DNA of 64,000 nt from assembly GCF_000620305.1 (NCBI RefSeq), contig NZ_JHVU01000024.1:1-64000 (forward strand), read 5' to 3'. The notes below the pieces were generated by a model. It saw nothing but the letters and a program-made list of their open reading frames with translations. It was not told the DNA's origin and did not search any database. Each line of letters begins with the position of its first letter. Within the stretch, counting starts at the first letter, position 1. The stretch comes from Desulfitibacter alkalitolerans DSM 16504. GTDB taxonomy: Bacteria > Bacillota > DSM-16504 > Desulfitibacterales > Desulfitibacteraceae. A program made the translations under genes and the position numbers. This document shows, piece by piece, positions 41,933 through 50,050 of this stretch.

Positions 41933-42892
41933 ATGCAGGAACAAATTATTTTAGATTCATCCATGAAATTAGATCACGTGGGTAGAATTCTATCCATGAT
42001 CAGCAAGGTGCCTTATTTTACAGAAAAAAATGCCAGGGTAAGTCAAATAGAATATTTGCTTGGGGGATTAACAAACAGCAATTACAAAGTAACAATTGAT
42101 GGTAAAGCTTATGCTATTCGTGTTGCAGGTGATGGTACAACTGAATATTTAAATCGTCCCGCCGAAAAGCATAATGCGTCTTTAATGTCTGACATGGACA
42201 TTAATGCAAAAATTTTCTATTATGATGAAACTACTGGAAATCAGATATGCAGCTTTATTGAAGGCAAGACCATGCATATTCCTGACTTTCAGGATGAGAA
42301 AGCCCTTAAAATGGCAGCCCAAATTTTTAAAAAATACCATTATTCCGGCCTGGAATTTATGGATCACTTTGACCCAATTAGGATCACAGATGAATATAAT
42401 GCTCTCCTTGCCAAAAAAGACTTTAAAGAATTCTTTGAAGGATTTGACAAGGTACGAGAAAAATTCGAAGCAATCAAGGAGGCCTTTGAAAAAAATCCTC
42501 CAAAGCTAGCCCCCTGCCACAATGATCCACTGCCAGAAAACTACATTTTAAATGGAGAAAAGATGTATCTAATTGACTGGGAATACTCAGGAATGTGCGA
42601 CCCATCCTTTGACCTTGCGGCTTTGATAATCGAAAACAATTTAACTCCAGAACTAGAAAAGGTGTTTTTAGAAGAGTATTTCGGCGGCGAGCTGACAATG
42701 AAGCAATACGGTCAGGTAGTTATCAACAAGTTCCTCTGTGATGCTCTCTGGTCAATCTGGGCACTATTACAAATTGCCACCGGCAAGCCATACGAAGATT
42801 ACTGGCCATACGGATTGAACAGGTTCCATAGGGCATTAGGCTTTATGAATGATGAAAACTTCGATAATTATATAGAGGCAATTAAAGGCTAA
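41933..42892 (+). CDS. Choline/ethanolamine kinase-like protein
   Basis: A 319-residue kinase of the LicA/choline-ethanolamine kinase type. The ATP loop is LLGGLTNSNYKV followed by YAIRVAGDGTTEYLNR; the Brenner motif is LAPCHNDPLPENYIL; the metal site is YLIDWEYSGMCDPSFDLAA. These match choline kinases better than the divergent paralogue. AAGGAGG precedes the ATG. Expression from a sigma-54 promoter with the eut and mttB genes suggests a role in quaternary amine or ethanolamine handling, for example trapping or salvage. Confidence 0.85.
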   Translation: MQEQIILDSSMKLDHVGRILSMISKVPYFTEKNARVSQIEYLLGGLTNSNYKVTIDGKAYAIRVAGDGTTEYLNRPAEKHNASLMSDMDINAKIFYYDETTGNQICSFIEGKTMHIPDFQDEKALKMAAQIFKKYHYSGLEFMDHFDPIRITDEYNALLAKKDFKEFFEGFDKVREKFEAIKEAFEKNPPKLAPCHNDPLPENYILNGEKMYLIDWEYSGMCDPSFDLAALIIENNLTPELEKVFLEEYFGGELTMKQYGQVVINKFLCDALWSIWALLQIATGKPYEDYWPYGLNRFHRALGFMNDENFDNYIEAIKG

Positions 42893-42930
42893 GGCTAAGT
42901 CTAAAACAACTTAAGTAAAACACCATAATT

Positions 42931-42956
42931 AAGGGGGACCAGATGGTCCCCCCCTT
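42931..42956 (+). terminator. Terminator of the kinase gene
   Basis: AAGGGGGACC and GGTCCCCCC form a strong stem with an AGAT loop, then TTGTTCTTT. It separates the gene from the convergent mttB. Confidence 0.8.
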
Positions 42957-42968
42957 GTTCTTTAAGTT

Positions 42969-44471
42969 CTACTTCTTTTCCCTGGCCTTAATTTCTGCCG
43001 TTTCTGCTTCAGCTTCTGCCAATATATCCTTCAAGCCCTTTTGAATGTGCTCTGGCAGCGCTTCTGGCTTAAAGTTTTCAAGAATGTCTATGGCGGCTTC
43101 ATAGGATCTTTCAACAATATCCTTACCGCCCCTTTCCTCCCATACTTCACGGGTATTTCTGTCAATTAACTTGGTTTTTGATAATTCTCTAAAGTTCTTA
43201 TAAGTATGTTCGTGACTGATGAATTCGCCAGCGGGTCCTACCTCTGCAACTACATCAACAGCCATCTTCTCATCACTTATAGGAATTCCCTTCACAGTAT
43301 GCAGGAGCATCTCAGCCATTTCATTCTGCATTAACAGCTGAGCATAGTCCCAGGTCAATCCACCCTCAAGCATACCTAAACCATATATCATGTTGGCACC
43401 TGCCAACGCTGGTAAGAGCGCGGTTAGGGTAAACTCGTGAGCTGCCTGGGCATCAGGCACTTTGCTATCACACTATCCACCTGCAACCCAGCTTGGAATC
43501 TTGTAGAATTGAGCCAGCTTTGCTACCGCAGCACTAAATAGGGCCAGTTCAGGTGTTCCTACTGCTGAAATAGTTGTTCTTAAGTCAATCATGGTTGTAG
43601 ATGTACCATAAACCATGGGATATCCACGTTTAACCTGCTGAGCAAGGACAAACATGCTAAGGACTTCAGCATTATGAGTTACTAACACGCTGCCCAGGTT
43701 AACACACGCAGTACCGCCAGCCAGGCCCATTGCGTTGATTTTTGCAGGCAGGCCTAATTCAATGGCTTGCAGAAGTGAATCTACAGCATGTTCTGAATGG
43801 AGCAGGGGACTAATGGGATCAGTACTTGTGGAAAATAGAGGTCTCTGTCTAAACTTATCCTCACCGCCTGCCACCAAGGCTCCCATTTTAAAGGCAGCAC
43901 GAATGTTTTCAGGTCTGTTCATTCCAATATAAGCATGCTTTGTACAATTATTTAAAAAGGCTTCCACAACGTATACTTGACCTACATCAGGGTCCACCTC
44001 TTCTGGGACCAGGCACCTTTCATAAACAACAATGTTATCTAATGCTTCACATACTCTGGCAGAATCCCATACATCCTCCTTGGTAGGCTTTCTAAGTTGT
44101 CTCGTATAGGGATCTATTAGTTTAACAGCTTCACCAAAGTTAACAAAGCCTGTTCTATTTGATTCACAATACCAGTCATTTTTGGGGTTTCTCCCGCAAG
44201 CCCTAAAAGTGCTTGGCACTGAATGGATTGCGTCCTCTACCAGGTGTGCGGGAATTTTAACAATTTTTGTATCCTTATCTACTACACACCCGCTGCTGTA
44301 GAATATTTCTCTTGCCTTTGCACTATCAACCCTGACCCCAACATTCCAGAGAACATCTAAGGTAGCCAGGTGAATGTCATACAGCTCATCATCAGTAAAC
44401 ATTTTCAGGCCTAGTCCATTGAGCTTATGGGAACCGGCATTTAAACCTCTTACCAAAATATTCACCTCCAA
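42969..44471 (-). CDS. mttB: Trimethylamine methyltransferase MttB, with in-frame UAG (Pyl333)
   Basis: The frame runs for 500 codons with a single UAG at 43473-43475, codon 333. The context is KIPSWVAGG-O-CDSKVPDAQ, matching the pyrrolysine site of archaeal MttB (residue 334). Pyl binds the amine so that its methyl group can be passed to a corrinoid protein. Other blocks are HAYIGMNRPENIRAAFKMGA, LAGGTACVNLGS and EVGPAGEFISHEHTY. The final stop is also UAG (42969-42971); read-through would add about 27 residues before UAA. A sigma-54 promoter lies 116 bp upstream. No corrinoid partner (MttC) is in the window. Confidence 0.95.
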
Positions 44472-44487
44472 ATTTTTTTACACTTTA

Positions 44488-44507
44488 TTTATACCCTTAA
44501 GTATAAA
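44488..44507. promoter_or_regulatory. Palindrome in the mttB leader
   Basis: TTTATAC-CCTTAA-GTATAAA, a perfect 7-bp inverted repeat with a 6-bp centre, 17 bp before the mttB start and downstream of its promoter. It could be an operator or an mRNA hairpin over the ribosome binding site. Confidence 0.5.
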
Positions 44508-44586
44508 TATAAGAATTAAGAGTTATCCAGACACCTCCCTTGTATTTTACTAAGGTTTCATATCATACGCAGTTGCCATAATAATT

Positions 44587-44602
44587 TGCAATTTCTATGC
44601 CA
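44587..44602 (-). promoter_or_regulatory. Sigma-54 promoter of mttB
   Basis: Reading leftward: TGGCAT-AGAAA-TTGCA, one mismatch from consensus. It starts directly after the T-run of the upstream gene's terminator. Confidence 0.7.
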
Positions 44603-44603
44603 T

Positions 44604-44646
44604 AAAAAAGATAATGCCCGGTATAAAGCCCGGACATGCTTATCTT
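44604..44646 (-). terminator. Terminator of the sigma-54 activator gene
   Basis: Leftward, AAGATAAGCATGTCCGGG pairs with CCCGGGCATTATCTT around a TTTATA loop (imperfectly in the middle), followed by TTTTTT. It ends the activator transcript just before the mttB promoter. Confidence 0.65.
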
Positions 44647-44713
44647 ATTTAAAGATAAAATTTATTTTGCATTCTTTGCAATCTATCTAATCCATCCTTT
44701 TTATTAAAAATTT

Positions 44714-44729
44714 AAGTCAGAAATGATTT
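44714..44729. promoter_or_regulatory. Enhancer palindrome upstream of mttB
   Basis: AAGTC-AGAAAT-GATTT, one mismatch from AAGTC-N6-GACTT. It lies 112 bp upstream of the mttB sigma-54 promoter, immediately beyond the activator stop codon. Confidence 0.55.
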
Positions 44730-44742
44730 GCTTGTTTTAATA

Positions 44743-46164
44743 TTATTTATTATTGCAATATTTCCTTATTAATCTGCTGGCCTTGCTCTGGCTAATTCCC
44801 AGGGCCCTTGCCACTGCATAAGAGCTGCCTAGATCCTTATATGCATTTTCCACTAGACGCTTTTCTACTTCTGATACAGCATCATCTAAAGGCATGTGGG
44901 TTGTGGTAAATGTTATCAAAGATTCTGACTTGGAATTAAATTGGAAGGTTTTGGGAAGGTGGCATACATCTATCACTTCCTCTTGAATCATAACCACCAA
45001 TCTCTCTATGGTGTTTTCCAGTTCCCTGACATTTCCAGGCCATGAATACTGTATCAAGACATCCAGTGCTTCCTGGGTAATGGCATGGGACATGTTATAT
45101 TTATCATTGAACTTGTTTAAAAAGAATTTTACAAGGGGTACTATATCGTCTGTCCTTTCTCTTAACGGTGGTATGTCTATCTCAAAAATATTTATTCTAT
45201 AAAACAGGTCCTCTCTGAACTCACCCTTGTTCACCATCTTTTGTAAATTGCTATTAGTTGCAGCAATTATCCTGCAGTTGACCTGCTTTTCCTCCCGTCC
45301 CCCTACCTGAAAATACTGTTTTTCCTGTAAAGCCTGCAGGAGCTTGGCCTGTAGTCTTAAAGGTATTTCACCTATTTCATCTAAAAACAGGGTGCCCCCG
45401 TTAGCAAGCTCAATTAACCCAATTTTCCCCTTTTCACTGGCACCGGTAAATGAACCGCCTGAATAGCCAAATAATTCTGCCTCCATTAGTTCTGAGGGAA
45501 TGGCAGCACAATTGATTGCTATAAAGGGTCCGTCACTTTGACTGCTGTTTTTATGGATAAATTTAGCCAGGACCCCCTTGCCTGTGCCAGATTCTCCCAG
45601 AAGAAGGACAGTTGAGTTAATTCTTGCAATTCTTTGTGCAAGTTCAAGAATATTCCTCATTTTTTTACTATGGCAGACAAACCCTGGTGTTTCTATTTCT
45701 TTCTTGCGTAATTCCTCTACTTCCAGTTTGTATCTTTTAAGAAGCTGTTTGCTCATCTCCAGTTCGTGCTTGATGCCATCTGTTTCAGTAATGTCCCGGG
45801 AGTTCTCAATTATAAATTCTATATTGCCGTTTTCATCGAATATTGGCGTGGCGGTAGTTAACAGGGTTTTTCCAAGGCAAGTCTTCTGCTCCAGGGTAAT
45901 ACTCTGATTCTTTTTAAAAACCAGGGGACTTACCCTTGGACTCCAGTATTTTCTTTCCCCAATCTCCTTGGAGCTTTTTCCAATTATGTCAGATTGCTTT
46001 ACACCATAATGCTTCTCACAGGCTTTATTAACATAGATTACCGTTCCCTCTGCATCAGTAACATATATCTCATCATGGGAATTATCCAAAATCTTTTTAA
46101 GGGTGTCAAAATCAAGTTGATCAAAATCAACTTGTGCAGTCTTTTTCTTTTCACCATGTGCCAT
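44743..46164 (-). CDS. Sigma-54-dependent activator (PAS-AAA+-Fis HTH)
   Basis: A 473-residue enhancer-binding protein. A PAS domain occupies about 17-125 (ILDNSHDEIYVTDAEGTVIYVN). The AAA+ domain has Walker A GESGTGKGVLAKFIHKNS, Walker B GTLFLDEIGE and the sigma-contact loop GSFTGA (Ser replaces the usual Ala of GAFTGA). The C-terminal Fis-type HTH is SSYAVARALGISQSKASRLI. Its location next to mttB and the matching UAS sites at sigma-54 promoters suggest it controls mttB, eut and the kinase operons. The PAS domain is the probable amine or redox sensor. No EutVW pair is present. Confidence 0.92.
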   Translation of the reverse strand: MAHGEKKKTAQVDFDQLDFDTLKKILDNSHDEIYVTDAEGTVIYVNKACEKHYGVKQSDIIGKSSKEIGERKYWSPRVSPLVFKKNQSITLEQKTCLGKTLLTTATPIFDENGNIEFIIENSRDITETDGIKHELEMSKQLLKRYKLEVEELRKKEIETPGFVCHSKKMRNILELAQRIARINSTVLLLGESGTGKGVLAKFIHKNSSQSDGPFIAINCAAIPSELMEAELFGYSGGSFTGASEKGKIGLIELANGGTLFLDEIGEIPLRLQAKLLQALQEKQYFQVGGREEKQVNCRIIAATNSNLQKMVNKGEFREDLFYRINIFEIDIPPLRERTDDIVPLVKFFLNKFNDKYNMSHAITQEALDVLIQYSWPGNVRELENTIERLVVMIQEEVIDVCHLPKTFQFNSKSESLITFTTTHMPLDDAVSEVEKRLVENAYKDLGSSYAVARALGISQSKASRLIRKYCNNK

Positions 46165-46250
46165 ATATAATACCCCCTGGGACTTTATTGCCTGAAAATT
46201 TTGTCGTTTTTTGCAGTAATTATTACTTCGCTATTGTTCTCCTTTCTCCT

Positions 46251-46673
46251 TCATTTAAAGTTAGAACATTTTGGGCACAGGCCTTTAAGAAAAAGCTCCT
46301 GCTTCTCAATAATATAACCAATTTTTAATGGTATTTTGTCTGGCACCTTAACTTCGTCAATACATTCAGTGATGCCACAACTCCTGCATGTAAAATGGGG
46401 ATGGCCATGACCTTCCTTCTTTTCATTGCCAAGGGCAAACCGCCACACCCTGTCCCCACTTTCTACTTTATGAATAATTCCAGCTTCAACAAAGGTTTCC
46501 AGTGTCCTATATATGCTAACATAATTTAGCTTGACCCTTGACATTTTTTTCATGATTTCCTGCTGTGTCATGGGATTTTTTGCTTCAAGAAAAATATTGA
46601 GCATGGCAATTCTACCTGGTGTTTTTTTCAGGCCAACGCCATCTAGTATTTTCATGGCAGCTGTATCGTCCAA
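46251..46673 (-). CDS. Fur-family metal regulator
   Basis: A 140-residue Fur-type repressor. The winged-helix part is GRIAMLNIFLEAKNPMTQQE, then YVSIYRTLETFVEAGIIHKV. The metal/dimer region has HGHPHFTCRSCGITEC and GLCPKCSNFK, two CxxC zinc sites. It is the last gene of a cbiM-cbiQ-cbiO-fur operon (start shortly after the cbiO stop). Its neighbours suggest it senses cobalt, nickel or zinc rather than iron. A palindrome at 49111-49127 before cbiM is its probable operator. Confidence 0.88.
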   Translation of the reverse strand: MDDTAAMKILDGVGLKKTPGRIAMLNIFLEAKNPMTQQEIMKKMSRVKLNYVSIYRTLETFVEAGIIHKVESGDRVWRFALGNEKKEGHGHPHFTCRSCGITECIDEVKVPDKIPLKIGYIIEKQELFLKGLCPKCSNFK

Positions 46674-47522
46674 TCATTTCACCTTCTTATCCATTTCTTG
46701 AAATATGTCGCCAAGTTCTCTTTCTGCTTCCTCAAGAACAATGGGTATATTCAAGTTGTAGCCTTTGTCCTTCAGTCTTGAAAAAAGCTCCACGAGAATT
46801 GGAGGCTCAAGATTTGCTTTTTTTATCATATCAACATTATTAAGGATTTCTCTGGGGGTTCCCCTGCTTTGTATTTTACCCTCATTAATGAGATATACGG
46901 TGTCGGCAATATAGGGTACCAGGTTCATATTATGGGTAGTAATAATCAAGGTCATGGAGTAGTCATTATTTAACTTGTTTAGCAAACACACCATTTCCCA
47001 TTTTGATTTTGCATCTAACGAATCAAAAGGCTCGTCCATAACCAAAAGCCTTGGCATGGTCACAATTGCCCCTGCCAGGGCTACCTTTTTCTTCTGCCCT
47101 CCACTAAGATAATGGGGTATTTTATTTAACAGATCTTCTATCTTTAGTTCCCTGGCTATAGCATTAACCCTTGCATCAATTTCTATCCTGGGCAGTCTTT
47201 CATTACGCAGGGAAAAGGCAATATCATCATACACCCTTGGACCTATTATCTGCTCATCAACATTTTGAAAAACCACACCAATGTTTTTTCGTAAAATGCT
47301 AAAATCTTTATGAGGCTGCAGTTCCATTACCTCCACAGAACCCTCCAGGGGTTTAAGCAGGCCAAGAATATGTGCCAGCAAAGTTGTCTTGCCAGCACCA
47401 TTAGCCCCTAATACCACTACTCTCTCGCAATTGTGAACTATAAAATCCAATCCGCATAGGCTTACCTCTGTTTTATCAGGATAAACATGCCTCAAACACC
47501 GGACCTTTACCAGGGGTTCCAT
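46674..47522 (-). CDS. cbiO: Cobalt ECF transporter ATPase CbiO
   Basis: A 282-residue ABC ATPase: Walker A GANGAGKTT, Q-loop VFQNVDEQIIG, signature LSGGQKKKVALAGAI, Walker B LLVMDEPFDS and the switch His in IITTHNMNL. The MDEPFDSLD and YLSGGQKKK wording is typical of CbiO/EcfA. It powers import of the metal bound by CbiM and overlaps cbiQ by 16 bp. Confidence 0.92.
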   Translation of the reverse strand: MEPLVKVRCLRHVYPDKTEVSLCGLDFIVHNCERVVVLGANGAGKTTLLAHILGLLKPLEGSVEVMELQPHKDFSILRKNIGVVFQNVDEQIIGPRVYDDIAFSLRNERLPRIEIDARVNAIARELKIEDLLNKIPHYLSGGQKKKVALAGAIVTMPRLLVMDEPFDSLDAKSKWEMVCLLNKLNNDYSMTLIITTHNMNLVPYIADTVYLINEGKIQSRGTPREILNNVDMIKKANLEPPILVELFSRLKDKGYNLNIPIVLEEAERELGDIFQEMDKKVK

Positions 47523-48223
47523 GGCATCACCGTCCCTATCAAAATGAAAATTCCTAGTCCGACAATTATTATATCATTACTATTAAATTGGAACCACTCT
47601 ACTTCCACATGAATATATCCATTAAACCCCCTCAATGAAAATATTTTATGCATCCTATCGCCCATTTCAAAGGAATGAATTATGAGAGCACCAATCATCT
47701 GGGACACATTTCTAAAATTATACAGAAGGGCCAAGGGGCTGTAACCACCCCTTAGCTTGATACTTTTAAAAAGATTCTCTGCTTTTTCAAGGAGTATAAA
47801 TACTGCCCTGTAAGTAAAAAAGAAAATATCAACAAGTATTCTGGGCAAAACTACTGATAAGCATGCAAAGATATCTACATAAGGGGTAGTGCTTATTAAA
47901 AGAATCATGGTTAAAGCAGCCCCTACTGCTTTTAAAATCACAGTCAAGCCGGCAAATACAGAATCCTGGAATTTTATTAAAGCAAAAAGCAGACTAAAAA
48001 ATGCTGGGTATAATGCCAGGTGCAGCACCTTTAACAGTGGGACTTTAGCCAACACAAACATTACTAGAAGAACTGCTATTAAAAAAATGAGTATGCCTGG
48101 TTTATTTGCAGATATAATGGCAGACAGCATTAAAATAGTAAAAATCAGTTTTGATGTTACGCCTGATTTATGAAGGAAGCTCTGTCCAGTATTTGCAAGA
48201 AGATCCATTTCAGCCAGGTGCAT
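47507..48223 (-). CDS. cbiQ: Cobalt ECF transporter membrane protein CbiQ
   Basis: A 238-residue EcfT/CbiQ protein with about five membrane segments and the coupling motif region (VDIFFFTYRAVFILLEKAEN; IKLRGGY with the conserved ARG-like Arg; MGDRMHKIFSLRGF). It links the substrate-binding CbiM with the CbiO ATPases. It is transcribed 15 bp after cbiM. Confidence 0.88.
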   Translation of the reverse strand: MHLAEMDLLANTGQSFLHKSGVTSKLIFTILMLSAIISANKPGILIFLIAVLLVMFVLAKVPLLKVLHLALYPAFFSLLFALIKFQDSVFAGLTVILKAVGAALTMILLISTTPYVDIFACLSVVLPRILVDIFFFTYRAVFILLEKAENLFKSIKLRGGYSPLALLYNFRNVSQMIGALIIHSFEMGDRMHKIFSLRGFNGYIHVEVEWFQFNSNDIIIVGLGIFILIGTVMPWNPW

Positions 48224-48238
48224 ATTGAAAACCTCGCA

Positions 48239-49060
48239 TTAATTTGATATTTGTGATATTTCTGTATCAAAAATCATGTCAGGTCTCACAGCTGCAAAAT
48301 ATCTTACTATTAGAGTTGTCACAAGGGTTTCTAACATTATGCCTGCCAATAATATGGCAAAAACAGCGCTCCAGCCAGTAATATTTAAAAAATGTATCTC
48401 TGCTGTTTTCTCTGCCAGGGTCTGTACTGTTTCTGCATCTCCAGCACCATCCGTATCTATATGAGTATTAGCTTCACTGGCATAATTTTCATCATGTTCA
48501 TGATGGTCATGATGGCCATGATAGCCATCATGGTCGTGATGATCATAGCTGCACTCCGGGTGAGGTAAAGCTTCGGCTACTCCAACAGTAGCGCTGACTA
48601 CAGCAACCATTAAACCTACTGAGATTAAAAGAGCAATGACTGTAGCAATGATTACCCTGGGTACTATTGCCAGGTTTTTCAATAATATTCTAAATAAATA
48701 AGCTCCAATTAAAACTTCTGTTCCCATTAGCAGGGTATTCAAACCTACTACAGTGATGCCTCCATGTCCAAAAAAAGCAAGAATCATGTTAACCACAAAA
48801 GCAACCATAAATCCCAGTCCGGGCCCAAGGAGGATTCCACATAGTACTGCTAGACTAAAATGTAAAGGAATAAACCCCAGGGGAATGGCCATTGTAATAA
48901 GCATAATAGCCGCCATGATCCCCGCCAGAGGCACTTTTTTCCTTGCTTCATCCATGTTCATTTTCCTGCTTAGCACAAATATTATGACAATTGCTAATAA
49001 ATAGCTTGAAACCCACAGCACTGGATGGAGCACACCATCTGGAATATGTATGTGGCTCAA
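48239..49060 (-). CDS. cbiM: Cobalt transport protein CbiM with His-rich loop
   Basis: A 273-residue CbiM/NikM protein. The N-terminus HIHIPDGVLHP chelates metal. Seven or so membrane segments follow. A cytoplasmic or outer loop at about 173-200 is very rich in His and Asp (YDHHDHDGYHGHHDHHEHDE). Between segments it carries extra hydrophilic sequence that may stand in for CbiN, which is not seen as a separate gene. It imports cobalt (or nickel) for cobalamin, needed by EutBC and the methyltransferases here. Confidence 0.9.
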   Translation of the reverse strand: MSHIHIPDGVLHPVLWVSSYLLAIVIIFVLSRKMNMDEARKKVPLAGIMAAIMLITMAIPLGFIPLHFSLAVLCGILLGPGLGFMVAFVVNMILAFFGHGGITVVGLNTLLMGTEVLIGAYLFRILLKNLAIVPRVIIATVIALLISVGLMVAVVSATVGVAEALPHPECSYDHHDHDGYHGHHDHHEHDENYASEANTHIDTDGAGDAETVQTLAEKTAEIHFLNITGWSAVFAILLAGIMLETLVTTLIVRYFAAVRPDMIFDTEISQISN

Positions 49061-49110
49061 AAAAAATCACCCCTTAAAGTATATTTTTGACAACAAAGAA
49101 AGGCTTGTAA

Positions 49111-49127
49111 ATGCAACTTAGTTGCAT
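49111..49127. promoter_or_regulatory. Candidate Fur-family operator before cbiM
   Basis: ATGCAAC-TTA-GTTGCAT, a perfect 7-1-7-type palindrome within AT-rich flanks, 51 bp upstream of cbiM. Its size and symmetry are like Zur/Nur boxes. It fits autoregulation by the Fur-family gene at the end of the operon. Confidence 0.6.
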
Positions 49128-49194
49128 CTTTGATTTCAATATACAGCCTTCCTCCAAACCTGTCAATAAATATTATGCAGGGGTTAAATAAGTA

Positions 49195-49767
49195 TTACTT
49201 AAAACAGCTTGTATTATGATAAATAGCCCTTTCTCCTCCTATTAGTTTAGGCCTTGTTCTTGCCAGGGTTAAATGGGCTTCTCCTATACTTTTTAGTTCT
49301 ATCCGTACTGGAACGGCCACTTTTTTTAAATGCATTCCTATAAAAGTATCCCCAATGTCCAAACCTGCATGGGCTGCAATGGTTTCTACCACAACTGGCT
49401 GTGCAAATCTTTCCATGGCTGCTGCCGCCAACGAGCCTCCAGCTTTTTCATGGGGGTAAACACAAACTATTTCCAAATTGTATTTGGCAGCACACCTCTC
49501 TTCCACAACTAAAGCCCTATTTAAATGCTCACAGCATTGTACTGCCATAAAAAGTTCTTTTTCTAGAACTGTTGGCAGCAAACCATCCATAATTGCCCCG
49601 GCAGTCTGCAGGTTAGAAGAAGAGCCAATTTTTTTGCCAGCAACCTCACTGGTACTGCATCCTATAACAACTATATCACCTGGCTTTAAATGGGCAGCCC
49701 TTAATAAACCTTGGATTGCTTCCTGGGCTTGTCTGGTATACAGGTTCAAATTTTCCATAACAATCAC
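49195..49767 (-). CDS. YwlG/TIGR01440-family protein
   Basis: A 190-residue protein of the UPF0340 (YwlG) family: GDIVVIGCSTSEVAGKKIGS, FMAVQCCEHLNRALVVEE and PVVVETIAAHAGLDIGDTFIG, then MHLKKVAVPVR. The family is widespread in Firmicutes. The function is unknown; conserved Cys and His could bind metal. It is transcribed alone. Confidence 0.88.
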   Translation of the reverse strand: MIVMENLNLYTRQAQEAIQGLLRAAHLKPGDIVVIGCSTSEVAGKKIGSSSNLQTAGAIMDGLLPTVLEKELFMAVQCCEHLNRALVVEERCAAKYNLEIVCVYPHEKAGGSLAAAAMERFAQPVVVETIAAHAGLDIGDTFIGMHLKKVAVPVRIELKSIGEAHLTLARTRPKLIGGERAIYHNTSCFK

Positions 49768-49848
49768 CCCAAATATTAACTTGCTTCTATTATATCCTGG
49801 TTATTATCTCTTTTCCAAGTATTAAGAGACAGCATAACATTTTAAATA

Positions 49849-49959
49849 TTATATTAAATGCCAGATAATGGGAATAATAAATCTAGCAGCAAAATATAGT
49901 ACTGCCACTAAACCCAAAAACAAGAATAAGTACTTATAGGATATTCTTGTTGTTTCCAT
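49849..49959 (-). CDS. 36-residue single-span membrane peptide
   Basis: A short frame METTRISYKYLFLFLGLVAV, then a hydrophobic run (LYFAARFIIPIIWHLI). GAGGTGATG lies 8 bp before the ATG. One membrane helix covers about 10-30. No family is known. The good ribosome binding site and the basic N-terminus before a helix suggest a real small protein, but conservation would have to confirm it. Confidence 0.5.
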   Translation of the reverse strand: METTRISYKYLFLFLGLVAVLYFAARFIIPIIWHLI

Positions 49960-50050
49960 TAGTTCATCACCTCATAAATAATAGTTCCTCTTAAATAGGG
50001 GAACTATTCATGGGGAATCCTTTTTTCGAGTAAGCCTCTTCTCCTTCTTC

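Noticed and set aside
43473-43475. UAG in mttB read as a pseudogene
   Set aside because: The position and context match the Pyl residue of MttB, and a complete Pyl system is present in the window.
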